DNA of 38,119 nucleotides from Oscillospiraceae bacterium (lineage in GTDB: Bacteria > Bacillota > Clostridia > Oscillospirales > Ruminococcaceae), in NCBI GenBank assembly GCA_024695445.1, contig JAILIG010000186.1, forward strand, positions 1 to 38,119. The letters run 5' to 3'. A program made the translations under genes and the position numbers. The notes below the pieces were generated by a model, which saw only the letters and a program-made list of their open reading frames with translations, was not told where the DNA came from and did no database searches. This document shows positions 30,088 to 37,993 of the stretch, piece after piece. The first letter of the stretch is position 1. Each line of letters starts with the position of its first letter.

Positions 30088-30121
30088 AAATGAAAAACCC
30101 GCATCGAACCGATGCGGGTTT
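30085..30121 (-). terminator. Terminator of tRNA-Thr, possibly also of RT gene
   Basis: AAACCCGCATC/GATGCGGGTTT hairpin. On the minus strand it is followed by TTTTTCATTTTT, suited to the tRNA; on the plus strand it follows the reverse-transcriptase stop with a weak T-run. Confidence 0.8.
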
Positions 30122-30123
30122 CA

Positions 30124-30196
30124 AGCTGTTTACTGGATTTGAACCAGCGACCTCATCCTTACCAAGGATGTGCTCTACCAACTGAGCTAAAACAGC
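30124..30196 (-). tRNA. tRNA-Thr (GGT)
   Basis: A 73-nt cloverleaf. Acceptor GCTGTTT/AAACAGC, D arm GCTC...GAGC with AGTTGGTA, anticodon stem CATCC/GGATG with loop TTGGTAA (anticodon GGT at 30161-30163), T arm GCTGG-TTCAAAT-CCAGT, discriminator T. The 3' CCA is not encoded. It has its own consensus promoter and terminator. Confidence 0.96.
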
Positions 30197-30232
30197 ATAT
30201 TCTGCGCAGTTTTGCTTCGCAACTGCCCTATC

Positions 30233-30261
30233 ATTATACAACAATCCGGATGAAATGTCAA
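30233..30261 (-). promoter_or_regulatory. Promoter of tRNA-Thr
   Basis: Minus strand: TTGACA, 17 bases, TATAAT, perfect consensus; the -10 lies 37 bases before the tRNA 5' end. Confidence 0.88.
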
Positions 30262-30357
30262 GCAGAAAATGAAAAAATCCCATTTTTGTCGCTTTGTATA
30301 TATTGCATAAATCCCATAACTTAAATTTTGGCACATGGATAAACTTGCAAAAAACAC

Positions 30358-30387
30358 TTGCAATATGTCAGCGGATTATGGTAAAAT
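30358..30387 (+). promoter_or_regulatory. Promoter of GH25 gene
   Basis: TTGCAA, 18 bases, TAAAAT. The predicted leader is about 135 nt and contains GGTTC-TGT-GAACC, a small hairpin. Confidence 0.6.
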
Positions 30388-30528
30388 AATAAAGAACAGT
30401 CGTAACCGCTGGCATAAGAACACTGGAAAAAGGTTGGGGGTTCTGTGAACCGAAAAACAGAAAATGCCGCGGGTTCTGTAAATACAAAGAAGAATCCGCC
30501 TGTCTGACTGCATCACAGGAGGTATATT

Positions 30529-31770
30529 ATGATCCGGAAGCATTTCATGCGAAGAGTGGCTGCCGTATCCGCGGTAATGCTCGCTGTTACTTCCGTATTC
30601 GCTGTTCCTGTCTCCGCCGAAATGGAAATCGGCGACCGGAACGGGGACGGCGTGGTCAATGTCTATGATTACATTCTGATAAAGCGCGACTCCGTGGAGG
30701 CCTGTGCGCCGCTGACGCTCGCCGTCTCCTCGGCGGAAAGCTATGCCGGAAAGACCGTAAAGGTTCAGGTTTCGATCGAGGACAACCCCGGCTGCCGCAA
30801 CGCCTCCTTTATCGTGCGGTATCCGAAGGAGCTGACACTGCTGAACGGGCGGGACTCCGTCCGGCTCGATGAGGAATGCTTCTGCGAAGCCTCGCCGAAT
30901 ATCATTTTGTCGGAAGAAAACCACTCGATTCTGTATATGACAAACAGCATCAGCCTCTGTGCGGACAACGGCAGACTGATGGAGCTGGAATTCCGGATCG
31001 AAAAGGATACCATGCCCGGCACGCTCTGCCCGATCACGCTCGAAATGATCAATCTGCGCGGCGAGAAGGGACAGCTTCCGAAGCTCACCGAGCGCGGCAA
31101 AATCCGCGTGCTCCCGCCGCCGGCCTCCAGACGCTCCACGGCCATCAAGGGCGCGGATGTTTCGCAGTGGCAGGGTGACATCGACTGGGAGGCCTTCGCC
31201 TCGAACAGTGACATCAATTATGTCATGCTGCGCGCCGGCTTCGGCAAGGCGCTGAAGCAGGAGGACAAAAAGTTCCGGAAGAACTACGAGGGCGCAAAGG
31301 CCGCCGGTCTTCCGGTCGGCGCGTACTGGTATTCCTACGCGATGACGCCGGCAGAGGCGATTCTCGAAGCGCACACCTGTGCAAAGGTCATCGAGGGCTG
31401 CACCTTCGAGTACCCGGTCGCCTTCGACTTTGAGGAGCCCAAACAGCTGAAGCTGCCGGTGGAAAAGGCCTCGGCCATCATCGACGCCTTTTGCAAGGAA
31501 ATGGAGTCCATGGGGTATTACGCCACACTCTACTGCTCCTCCTTCTATCTGAACCACACCGTCAGCCAGGCGGTCCGGCAGCGCTACGATGTCTGGGTGG
31601 CGCACTACAATGTCGCCAAGCCGACCTATGAGGGCAGCTACGGAATGTGGCAGTACGGCATCGAAGAAGGCAAAGCGGGTGTCAACGGCGCCGTCGATAT
31701 GAACTACTGCTACCGCGACTACCCGGAGATCATGCGGTATGCCGAACGGAACGGCATCACGATCAACTGA
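30529..31770 (+). CDS. GH25 lysozyme with cohesin-like module
   Basis: A secreted 413-residue protein: signal peptide (1-30), a single dockerin-type calcium loop (GDRNGDGVVNVYDYILIKRD, 36-54), a cohesin-like beta domain (about 62-197; TVKVQVSIEDNPGCRNASFI and a distal LEFRIEKD strand) and a GH25 muramidase domain (about 205-413). The GH25 centre shows KGADVSQWQGDIDW (Asp210) and FDFEEP (Asp300, Glu302), followed by WVAHYN and MWQYG. It hydrolyses the N-acetylmuramyl-N-acetylglucosamine bond of peptidoglycan. The cohesin-like module suggests that the enzyme could anchor or be anchored by dockerin-bearing proteins. Start: GGAGG before ATTATG. It is monocistronic, with a bidirectional terminator. 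Confidence 0.9.
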   Translation: MIRKHFMRRVAAVSAVMLAVTSVFAVPVSAEMEIGDRNGDGVVNVYDYILIKRDSVEACAPLTLAVSSAESYAGKTVKVQVSIEDNPGCRNASFIVRYPKELTLLNGRDSVRLDEECFCEASPNIILSEENHSILYMTNSISLCADNGRLMELEFRIEKDTMPGTLCPITLEMINLRGEKGQLPKLTERGKIRVLPPPASRRSTAIKGADVSQWQGDIDWEAFASNSDINYVMLRAGFGKALKQEDKKFRKNYEGAKAAGLPVGAYWYSYAMTPAEAILEAHTCAKVIEGCTFEYPVAFDFEEPKQLKLPVEKASAIIDAFCKEMESMGYYATLYCSSFYLNHTVSQAVRQRYDVWVAHYNVAKPTYEGSYGMWQYGIEEGKAGVNGAVDMNYCYRDYPEIMRYAERNGITIN

Positions 31771-31776
31771 ACGCAA

Positions 31777-31819
31777 AAACGCCTGCGGCTTCTCAAAAGG
31801 AAACCGCAGGCGTTTTTTT
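31777..31819. terminator. Bidirectional terminator between GH25 gene and rpmB
   Basis: AACGCCTGCGG pairs with CCGCAGGCGTT. It is followed by TTTTTTTC on the plus strand and, on the minus strand, by TTTTTGCG, so it serves both convergent genes. Confidence 0.88.
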
Positions 31820-31882
31820 CTGCCGGAAAATAAACAGGGAACCCGCCCGACAGCGGATTCCCCGAACTGCTTGCATCTTCAA

Positions 31883-32074
31883 TCAGCCGTTTGCACGCTC
31901 AACTTTACCGGAGCGCAGGCATCTGGAGCAAACATAAATGTGACAGGGCGTCCCCTTCACGATCGCTTTCACGCGCTGGACATTGGGCTTCCATGTACGG
32001 TTGGTACGACGGTGAGAGTGAGAAACCTTGATACCAAAAGTAACGCCCTTGCCGCAGATTTCGCATTTTGCCAT
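31883..32074 (-). CDS. rpmB: 50S ribosomal protein L28
   Basis: Large-subunit ribosomal protein bL28, 63 residues. It starts MAKCEICGKG, contains the SHSHRRTNRTWKPNVQ signature and ends KVERANG. A Cys pair near the N-terminus (CEIC) and one near the C-terminus (CSRC) make the zinc-binding form. ATG 32074 has AAAGGAGGT at good spacing; the frame open to 32140 adds a non-family extension. It is monocistronic. Confidence 0.97.
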   Translation of the reverse strand: MAKCEICGKGVTFGIKVSHSHRRTNRTWKPNVQRVKAIVKGTPCHIYVCSRCLRSGKVERANG

Positions 32075-32111
32075 AGCTGGCACCTCCTTTACAGACTTGT
32101 GGACATTCTCT

Positions 32112-32140
32112 ATTGTAACAGATATCGCCGGAAAAAGCAA
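32112..32140 (-). promoter_or_regulatory. Promoter of rpmB
   Basis: Minus strand: TTGCTT, 17 bases, TACAAT. Confidence 0.7.
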
Positions 32141-32232
32141 GCCCTTTTTGCAATTTTATGAAAATTTATCAGAATTCACGAAAAATCCCTCTGCCGGACT
32201 TGAAAAGCCGCGCAAAATATAGTAAAAGCGTC

Positions 32233-32312
32233 CAGCCGGACTGCACCCGGACCGCTGTGCGGCAGTCCGGAGCGGGAAATCCGCCGCCGAGAACACCGTC
32301 CGGCGCTTTTTT
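32233..32312 (+). other. Hairpins in divergent rpmB/hydrolase region
   Basis: CCGGACTGC/GCAGTCCGG forms one hairpin, and a weaker CGCCG/CGGCG hairpin followed by CTTTTTT resembles a terminator on the plus strand. A TTGAAA with a poor -10 lies upstream. Nothing in this roughly 190-base stretch is a gene; a short RNA is possible but weakly supported. Confidence 0.25.
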
Positions 32313-32324
32313 CGCGTTCGCCCA

Positions 32325-32353
32325 TTGCATTTTACCGGTGAATATGGTATAAT
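32325..32353 (+). promoter_or_regulatory. Promoter of hydrolase-M50-scpA unit
   Basis: TTGCAT, 17 bases, TATAAT. It lies 51 bases upstream of the start codon. Confidence 0.8.
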
Positions 32354-32404
32354 AAAATTCAGCGTCCGTGCGCAGTCTTTTCAACCGGCCGAAAGGAGCC
32401 TTTT

Positions 32405-33265
32405 ATGTCACTCGCAGCATATATATTCCGCAAAAACTGTACCAAAAGCGATACCGAGCGCGACGCAGGGCTGACCACGCCGCCGCAGGTCGTCCGGTAT
32501 GACAATCTGATCTACGGCAGCGACACGAAATGGCAGTCCCTTGACCTCTACTGCCCGAAGGCGCAGAGCGGCTCTCTGCCGGTCATCGTCAGCTTTCACG
32601 GCGGCGGCTGGGTGTACGGCACAAAGGAAACCTATCAGTTCTACTGCATGGACCTCGCACGCCGCGGCTTTGCCGTCATCAACTATAATTACCGGCTCGC
32701 ACCGGGGAACCGCTTCCCTGCCCCGCTGGAGGACACCAATCTCGTGTTCCGCTGGCTGCAGGAGCACGCCGGGGAGTACGCGCTCGATCTGTCGCGGCTC
32801 TTTGCGGTCGGCGATTCCGCCGGCGCGCTCGGCATCGTCCTCTACGCCTGCATCCTGACCAATCCGGACTATGCCGCGCAGTACAGCTTCCGCGCACCGG
32901 ACGGGCTCTGCATCCGCGGACTGGGACTGAACTGCGGAATGTATACCGTTCTGGACAAGGAACGGGCGCTCCGCGATTTCCTGCCGAAAAAGCGCCGCAC
33001 GGAGACACTTCCGCTGCTGCACGCCGTCGATCATATCACGGCGGCCTTCCCGCCGAGCTTTGTCATGACTGCAAATGCGGATTTTCTCCGCCATGAGCCG
33101 CAGTATCTGACCGATGTCCTCGACCGGCTTCATGTGCCGTATCATTTCCGGATGTACGGCGACGAGGCACAGCCGCTCGGCCATGTCTTTCACTGCAATA
33201 TCCGGACAGAGGCGGCCAGAACGGTCAATGACGACGAATGTGCGTTTTTCCGCTCGCTGCTCTGA
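32405..33265 (+). CDS. Alpha/beta hydrolase (HSL-type esterase)
   Basis: A 286-residue serine hydrolase of the hormone-sensitive-lipase type. HGGGW at residues 65-69 supplies the oxyanion hole, and GDSAG supplies the nucleophile Ser138. The Asp of TANADFLRHEP and the His of LGHVFH near the C-terminus complete a typical triad. It probably hydrolyses short acyl esters, acetylated sugars or similar compounds in the cytoplasm; no signal peptide is present. AAAGGAG precedes ATG. It is the first gene of a three-gene unit with the M50 protease and scpA. Confidence 0.88.
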   Translation: MSLAAYIFRKNCTKSDTERDAGLTTPPQVVRYDNLIYGSDTKWQSLDLYCPKAQSGSLPVIVSFHGGGWVYGTKETYQFYCMDLARRGFAVINYNYRLAPGNRFPAPLEDTNLVFRWLQEHAGEYALDLSRLFAVGDSAGALGIVLYACILTNPDYAAQYSFRAPDGLCIRGLGLNCGMYTVLDKERALRDFLPKKRRTETLPLLHAVDHITAAFPPSFVMTANADFLRHEPQYLTDVLDRLHVPYHFRMYGDEAQPLGHVFHCNIRTEAARTVNDDECAFFRSLL

Positions 33266-33292
33266 ACGCCCCGACCGAAAGGAGTTTTTTTC

Positions 33293-34009
33293 ATGCTCTC
33301 ACTGTTATCCGGCAATTTTACAACGAATGATCTGCATCAGCTGCTTGTGCGTCTGATTATCATTCTGCTGATTCTGCCGCTGCATGAATTTGCACACGCC
33401 TGGACCGCCCACAAGCTGGGCGACGACACCGCCAGCTACCGCGGCAGAATGACACTGAACCCGATCGCACACATTGATCCGATCGGTGCGCTGCTGCTGC
33501 TCTTTACGGGATTCGGCTGGGCAAAGCCCGTCCCGATTGATCCGACGCGCTTCAACCGCAAGCACAGCATCCGCTTCGGTGTGGCAATCACTGCGCTGGC
33601 CGGTCCGGTCAGCAATCTGATCGCATCGCTGATCGGCATGATCGCGCTGCGCCTCTATCTCGTTTCCGATGTGTACTGGAACTATCTGGAGGCGATGAGC
33701 GCCGGAGAATCCGTGCGCAGCACCCCGCAGACCGTTTATCTCTGCCTGACCTATTTCGTCATCATCAACATCGGTCTGGCGCTCTTCAACCTGATTCCGA
33801 TTCCGCCGCTGGACGGCTCGAAGGTCGTCGGCTACTTCACCAGCGCCAAGGTGGACCGCTGGTTCATGCAAAATCAGCAGATCGTGCGCATCGTGTTCCT
33901 GGTGGTGGTCTTCAGCGGACTGCTCAGCAGGCCGCTCAGCTGGCTCAGCGGAGAACTGTTTGACCTGTTCTGGACGATCACGAACTGGATTCCGAGGGTG
34001 TTCGGCTGA
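33293..34009 (+). CDS. M50 site-2-type membrane metalloprotease
   Basis: An integral membrane zinc peptidase of 238 residues. HEFAH at residues 31-35 sits in the first hydrophobic segment, and the LIPIPPLDGSK motif of the third zinc ligand region comes near residue 178. The protein lacks a PDZ domain, as in the small M50 family members of Firmicutes. The role is probably regulated intramembrane proteolysis or membrane-protein clearance; the substrate is unknown. AAAGGAG precedes ATG. The stop codon shares one base with the scpA start (TGATG), which indicates coupling. In other Firmicutes such a peptidase gene is also often next to scpA. Confidence 0.92.
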   Translation: MLSLLSGNFTTNDLHQLLVRLIIILLILPLHEFAHAWTAHKLGDDTASYRGRMTLNPIAHIDPIGALLLLFTGFGWAKPVPIDPTRFNRKHSIRFGVAITALAGPVSNLIASLIGMIALRLYLVSDVYWNYLEAMSAGESVRSTPQTVYLCLTYFVIINIGLALFNLIPIPPLDGSKVVGYFTSAKVDRWFMQNQQIVRIVFLVVVFSGLLSRPLSWLSGELFDLFWTITNWIPRVFG

Positions 34010-34782
34010 TGGCTGCACAGAGCCTTTCCTTCCGGCTACCGGTCTTTGAGGGGCCGATGGATCTGCTCCTCAGTCTGATTGCCAAGCACAAGCTCAATAT
34101 TCACGATATTGAGATCTCGGTGCTGCTGGAGCAGTATCTGCTCTATATGCAGCAGTGTGCGGAGCAGGACTATGAGCTGGCGGGTGAATTTCTGGAAATG
34201 GCAGCCCGCCTGATCTGGATGAAAACCGCAGCGCTTCTGCCGCGCCCTGAGGAAGCGGAAGCGGCAAAGAAGGAACTGGAGGGCGCACTGATCGAATATT
34301 CCCTCTGCAAGCTCGCGGCGGGCAATCTGCGGGAGCAGTGGCTCGGCGATGTGCTGTTTGTACGCAGGCCGGTCGTGCTGCCGGTGGACATGACCTATCG
34401 CCGGACACATGAGCCGGAGCTGCTGGTCACGGTCTATCAGGGCATGGGGCTCAGAAAGATGCCGCAGGGCGTGCGCGAGGGCAATGCCGCCCGCATCCAG
34501 GCGGTGGTGCAGGCGCATCACCGTGTGACGAGCGTCGCCTCGAAGATCATCTATCTGCTGCGGCAGTTTTTCACGGCGGAGACGGTCAGCCTGACCACGC
34601 TCTTTGACGGGCTGACACGCCGCACCGACCGCGTGGCGCTGTTCCTCGCCGTACTGGAGCTGACCAAGGCCGGCAGAACGCGCATCAGCGATGACGGCAC
34701 CGAGCTGATTATGCCGCACCGCGACCGGCTGCTAAACGGCCGGCGCCGGCCGGAAGAGCCGCGGCCGCTGACCAGAAGCTGA
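34009..34782 (+). CDS. scpA: ScpA chromosome segregation/condensation protein
   Basis: The kleisin subunit of the SMC-ScpAB complex, 257 residues. The N-terminal LPVFEGPMDLLLSLIAKHKLNIHDI signature and the segment ELAGEFLEMAARLIWMKT are diagnostic; the C-terminal winged-helix part (RTDRVALFLAVLELTKAGR) binds the SMC head. It condenses and segregates the chromosome. The partner scpB is not in the window; it would be expected directly downstream, but a terminator follows here. The start overlaps the M50 stop by one base. Confidence 0.96.
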   Translation: MAAQSLSFRLPVFEGPMDLLLSLIAKHKLNIHDIEISVLLEQYLLYMQQCAEQDYELAGEFLEMAARLIWMKTAALLPRPEEAEAAKKELEGALIEYSLCKLAAGNLREQWLGDVLFVRRPVVLPVDMTYRRTHEPELLVTVYQGMGLRKMPQGVREGNAARIQAVVQAHHRVTSVASKIIYLLRQFFTAETVSLTTLFDGLTRRTDRVALFLAVLELTKAGRTRISDDGTELIMPHRDRLLNGRRRPEEPRPLTRS

Positions 34783-34809
34783 CGGCAGCCCAAATGAAAG
34801 TATGCTGAA

Positions 34810-34848
34810 CCGGGGAGTTCCTTTCGGAGCTCCCCGGCCTGTTTTTTG
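34810..34848 (+). terminator. Terminator of scpA operon
   Basis: CCGGGGAG pairs with CTCCCCGG, followed by CCTGTTTTTTG. It ends one base short of the convergent gene's stop codon. Confidence 0.88.
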
Positions 34849-37155
34849 TCATCCCTTCGTTTCCCACAGAATCTGGACTGCACCGTTTGCAAGCGAAACC
34901 GCTGCGTGAGTTCTGTAGGTGTTTGCCGCCACGCTGACGATCACCAGGTCATCCCAGATGCCGTCCACGCATATGATCCGGCCTTCCCGGCCGAGCTCTG
35001 CCAGCTCTGCCTGCAGGGCGATGTTGGCACTGTCCTTTGCAGCTGCCGCATATGCGCTGCGGATATCCGCGACCGTTCTGGTCTCGCCGGTTTCCGGCAG
35101 ATACTCTGCGAGCTTCGTGCCGTCTTGCGTCACGCCGTAGATCCTGCCGCCGGCCTTGAATGTCCAGTCCAGCTTGAAGTGCTTCTCTGTCGGCGTCTTG
35201 CTGCCTTCCGGCTCCACGGTAATCACATCACCGCTCGGGCTGCCGTCGCCGTTGTATGTCACCGGAATATAGATCGTGCCGTTCTTCAGGAATGCAGCCT
35301 GCCAGTCCGTATAGGTCTCCATCTGGTCAGTTCTCGCAGCACGGATTGCATCGCCGCTGACGATATTGACTGCGGTGTCCTCGAACAGGCCGGCACGGTA
35401 AATACCGTTCTCGTCGAGATAGTAGACGCAGGAGCCGTCCTCTGCGAGCAGCACCGTGTAGGACGGTGTGGTGTCTGCGCTGATCTCCACGGTCTTGCCG
35501 TTTCCGTCGCACCAGTATTCATTCTGCCAGCCGCCGCCGTTCTCCCAGGACTCGTTCATCGTCACGAGCCAGCAGCTGTTGTTGACCTTTTCGACCTTGC
35601 TCAGCGAGTAGTGCTGTCCGGCCGAGGTACGGATACCGGTCATCAGGACGCGGCTGCCGTCTGTGGAAACGATCTGACCGTCCTTCAGAATATAGGCCTT
35701 TTCGCCGTCCGAAACCGGATAAGTGCCGTTATAGATCGCGTCGTTCGGCTTGGTATCGGCCAGCTGCGTGACAGCCGTGCCGCCGCCGTTGAGCATCGCA
35801 GTCATTGCATGGCGGTTATCGTATACAAAGTCCTCCAGCTGAAGCTCGTCGCCGTCGCGGTAGAAAATCCAGCCCGAATAGAAGCCGTAGGGCTTTTCAC
35901 CCTGCTGCCAGACTTTGGTCTCATCGGCCTGTGCCGTGGTCGTCGTTTCCGTCTTGTTGCCGGAATCGGTTGTGCCGGTTGCGTCATCTCCGTACTGCTT
36001 GGCTGCGGTCAGGCGGTTCCAGTTGGCCTCCTCGCCGTCCTGCGGCGCACGGAGCGAATCAAAGATCACTTCGATCTCGGCCGGATTCACATGGCTGCTC
36101 AGGCGGCTGCTCAGATACTGTGCCTGATAGATCGCATTGTCTTCATTCTGTGTGAGCAGGAAGGTCACAAGCTGTCCCTGCACCAGCTCCGCTCTCTTTT
36201 TGTACGGGTAGTATATCGGGAAGACCGACTTGTGATCGGGCGACTCCGCAACGACAAGGCAGCGCGCAAAGTCATTTGCTTCCGCTTCGGAGCTGCTGCC
36301 GAGGTCCGGATTCAGGACGCCGCGGATATATGCCGTGAGGCTGCCGCCGAGGCGGTAATAATTGTGATCGACATCCAGATTCAGCAAAACATCGCGGTAG
36401 CCTTCCTGATAGCCCCGGACATAATCTGCTGCGGTATTGCCGTTTGTTTCGGCGCGGCTGAAGGTGATGTCATCCTCGTAATCCGTGCCGCTCTCCACCT
36501 CTGCGGCGGAAAGGAAGCTCAGCGCGGGCACACCCTTATTTTCCTTCAGCGCGGAAGGATCCGTCTCGGTGATCCGCTCGTCGATCGTGAAGCGGTAGAA
36601 CTTGCCGACTTCGAGGGAATCGGCCAGCGTGCGGCTCACATGGATGACTCTGGCGTAATCGTAAGCAGCGGCGCGTCCGAGCGCCACATACTTCATGTCG
36701 CTGTCCAGCGCATCGTCATAGATGCCGGCCACCTGATCGGTCACGGTGCCGGAGAAGATGATTCTGTCTCTGCCGGCTGCGACGGCTTCTCTTGCGGCAG
36801 CGGCGCCGGCCTCGTGTCCCTGCTGGAAGTCGCCGCTGATTTCGGTGGTGTCGGTCGCTGCGGTGACAGCGGTCGTCACCTCGCTGTTGCCCGGCTTGGT
36901 CGGAACCTTGTTCCGGAATTTGGAAATCAGCACGCCGCCGCCGATGACGACTGCAAGTGCTGCTGCGGTTGCAAAACCGGTCGTCACCCAGTGGGCGATC
37001 CGGTGCTGTCTGCTGCGGACATCCGGCAGCTCTTCTTCTGCCGGACGGAAGTCCGCCCCTTGATTGCCGGCGCTCTGCAGGCGCTTCGGCCTGGCTTCGG
37101 TGATATACTGTTCGGCGATGCGGGATGTCGCCTCAAACCACTCATTCTGTTTCAT
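34849..37155 (-). CDS. Membrane-anchored anti-sigma-like sensor protein
   Basis: A 768-residue single-pass protein: a cytoplasmic head of about 55 residues starting MKQNEWFEATSRIAEQYI, one membrane segment (about 58-79, VTTGFATAAALAVVIGGGVL) and a very large outer part. The outer region has an N-terminal domain (about 110-395), a Thr-rich linker (405-425) and a repeat-rich beta domain (430-768) in which WIFYRDGDELQLEDFVYDN, CVYYLDENGIYRAG and GGRIYGVTQDGTKLAEYLP look like propeller blades. It is cotranscribed with the ECF sigma factor upstream (ATGA overlap), so it probably tethers that sigma factor; no named anti-sigma motif was recognised in the head. Start: AGGAGGGG before ATG. Confidence 0.78.
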   Translation of the reverse strand: MKQNEWFEATSRIAEQYITEARPKRLQSAGNQGADFRPAEEELPDVRSRQHRIAHWVTTGFATAAALAVVIGGGVLISKFRNKVPTKPGNSEVTTAVTAATDTTEISGDFQQGHEAGAAAAREAVAAGRDRIIFSGTVTDQVAGIYDDALDSDMKYVALGRAAAYDYARVIHVSRTLADSLEVGKFYRFTIDERITETDPSALKENKGVPALSFLSAAEVESGTDYEDDITFSRAETNGNTAADYVRGYQEGYRDVLLNLDVDHNYYRLGGSLTAYIRGVLNPDLGSSSEAEANDFARCLVVAESPDHKSVFPIYYPYKKRAELVQGQLVTFLLTQNEDNAIYQAQYLSSRLSSHVNPAEIEVIFDSLRAPQDGEEANWNRLTAAKQYGDDATGTTDSGNKTETTTTAQADETKVWQQGEKPYGFYSGWIFYRDGDELQLEDFVYDNRHAMTAMLNGGGTAVTQLADTKPNDAIYNGTYPVSDGEKAYILKDGQIVSTDGSRVLMTGIRTSAGQHYSLSKVEKVNNSCWLVTMNESWENGGGWQNEYWCDGNGKTVEISADTTPSYTVLLAEDGSCVYYLDENGIYRAGLFEDTAVNIVSGDAIRAARTDQMETYTDWQAAFLKNGTIYIPVTYNGDGSPSGDVITVEPEGSKTPTEKHFKLDWTFKAGGRIYGVTQDGTKLAEYLPETGETRTVADIRSAYAAAAKDSANIALQAELAELGREGRIICVDGIWDDLVIVSVAANTYRTHAAVSLANGAVQILWETKG

Positions 37156-37709
37156 AAATACCCCTCCTGTTCCAGATAGGTCTGTAATTTTTGTCTGGTA
37201 CGCATCAAAGTGACTGTAACCTTGCTCTTTGTGATGTTCAGGTCCTCGGCGATATCTTCAACCGGCATAAAGTACCAGTAACGCTGTACGAAGATTTTGC
37301 GGTGCTGCTCTGAAAGCGTTCCGAGAAAATCGTTCAGTGCATCACCGAGCGCATGGCCGTCCACCTCACGCTCCACATCGTCTGAGGCGGCAGGCATGGA
37401 GACCAGTTCGTCGAGTGCGACGGCGGCTTCTCCGCCGCCTCTCCGCTGCCGGTGAGCGCCCGTCCAGCGGTTGCGTGCGAGATTTCTGGAAAGCGCCGCG
37501 ACATATGCGTAAAGATTGTCGGGCTTTGCCGGCGGAATTGCATTCCAGAGCTTGATGAGCATATCGTTGACGCATTCCTCTGCGTCCTGTGAATTGCCCA
37601 GAATATTATAGACGATCGTGTAGCAGTATCCGCCGAATTTCTCCTGTGTCTGTACCAGCGCGGCTTCGTCGCGCGCCTCGTACAGTGAAATGATCGCGTC
37701 GTCATTCAT
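37152..37709 (-). CDS. ECF-type RNA polymerase sigma factor
   Basis: A 185-residue sigma-70 family factor of the extracytoplasmic-function type. Region 2 is seen in YCYTIVYNILGNSQDAEECV and NDMLIKLWNAIP; region 4 in LSEQHRKIFVQRYWYFMPVE and DIAEDLNITKSKVTVTLMRT (helix-turn-helix). It directs RNA polymerase to a stress or surface regulon. ATG 37709 was chosen for AGGAGGAAACAGGC just upstream and the family-typical N-terminus; the frame open to 37817 is longer than usual. Its 3' end overlaps the start of the membrane partner, so the pair is translationally coupled. Autoregulation is likely but no ECF-type promoter was recognised; a vegetative-type promoter lies upstream. Confidence 0.9.
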   Translation of the reverse strand: MNDDAIISLYEARDEAALVQTQEKFGGYCYTIVYNILGNSQDAEECVNDMLIKLWNAIPPAKPDNLYAYVAALSRNLARNRWTGAHRQRRGGGEAAVALDELVSMPAASDDVEREVDGHALGDALNDFLGTLSEQHRKIFVQRYWYFMPVEDIAEDLNITKSKVTVTLMRTRQKLQTYLEQEGYL

Positions 37710-37840
37710 GCCTGTTTCCTCCTGTTCAACTTCCGTTTGAAGCGCTTCTAATCTGACAGACAACATTCCCGCCCGTCTGATTACATTCTGCCGAAAAAAA
37801 TTTTTCGGCACCGCCAAAGCGATGCCTGAGGGGCGCCCCT

Positions 37841-37870
37841 ATTATACTATATTTATACGGGATCCGTCAA
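37841..37870 (-). promoter_or_regulatory. Promoter of sigma/anti-sigma operon
   Basis: Minus strand: TTGACG, 18 bases, TATAAT. The leader to the sigma start is about 125 nt and includes a GGGGCGCCCC palindrome near the start site. Confidence 0.65.
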
Positions 37871-37900
37871 GTGCTGCCCGCTGCGGGCACCGGGAGCACC

Positions 37901-37943
37901 GAAAAAAACACCCGCGGCAACTCCGGAGAGCTGTCGCGGGTGT
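37901..37943 (-). terminator. Terminator of right-edge gene
   Basis: Minus strand: ACACCCGCG pairs with CGCGGGTGT, followed by TTTTTTTC. Confidence 0.85.
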
Positions 37944-37993
37944 GAAATGCAGTCAGCAGAAAGCTGAAAGATGCTGCAATGCTGCAAGCGGTT

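Noticed and set aside
34846-37179. 777-codon open frame on the plus strand
   Set aside because: It is complementary to the anti-sigma-like gene, has no ribosome site and starts within a terminator.
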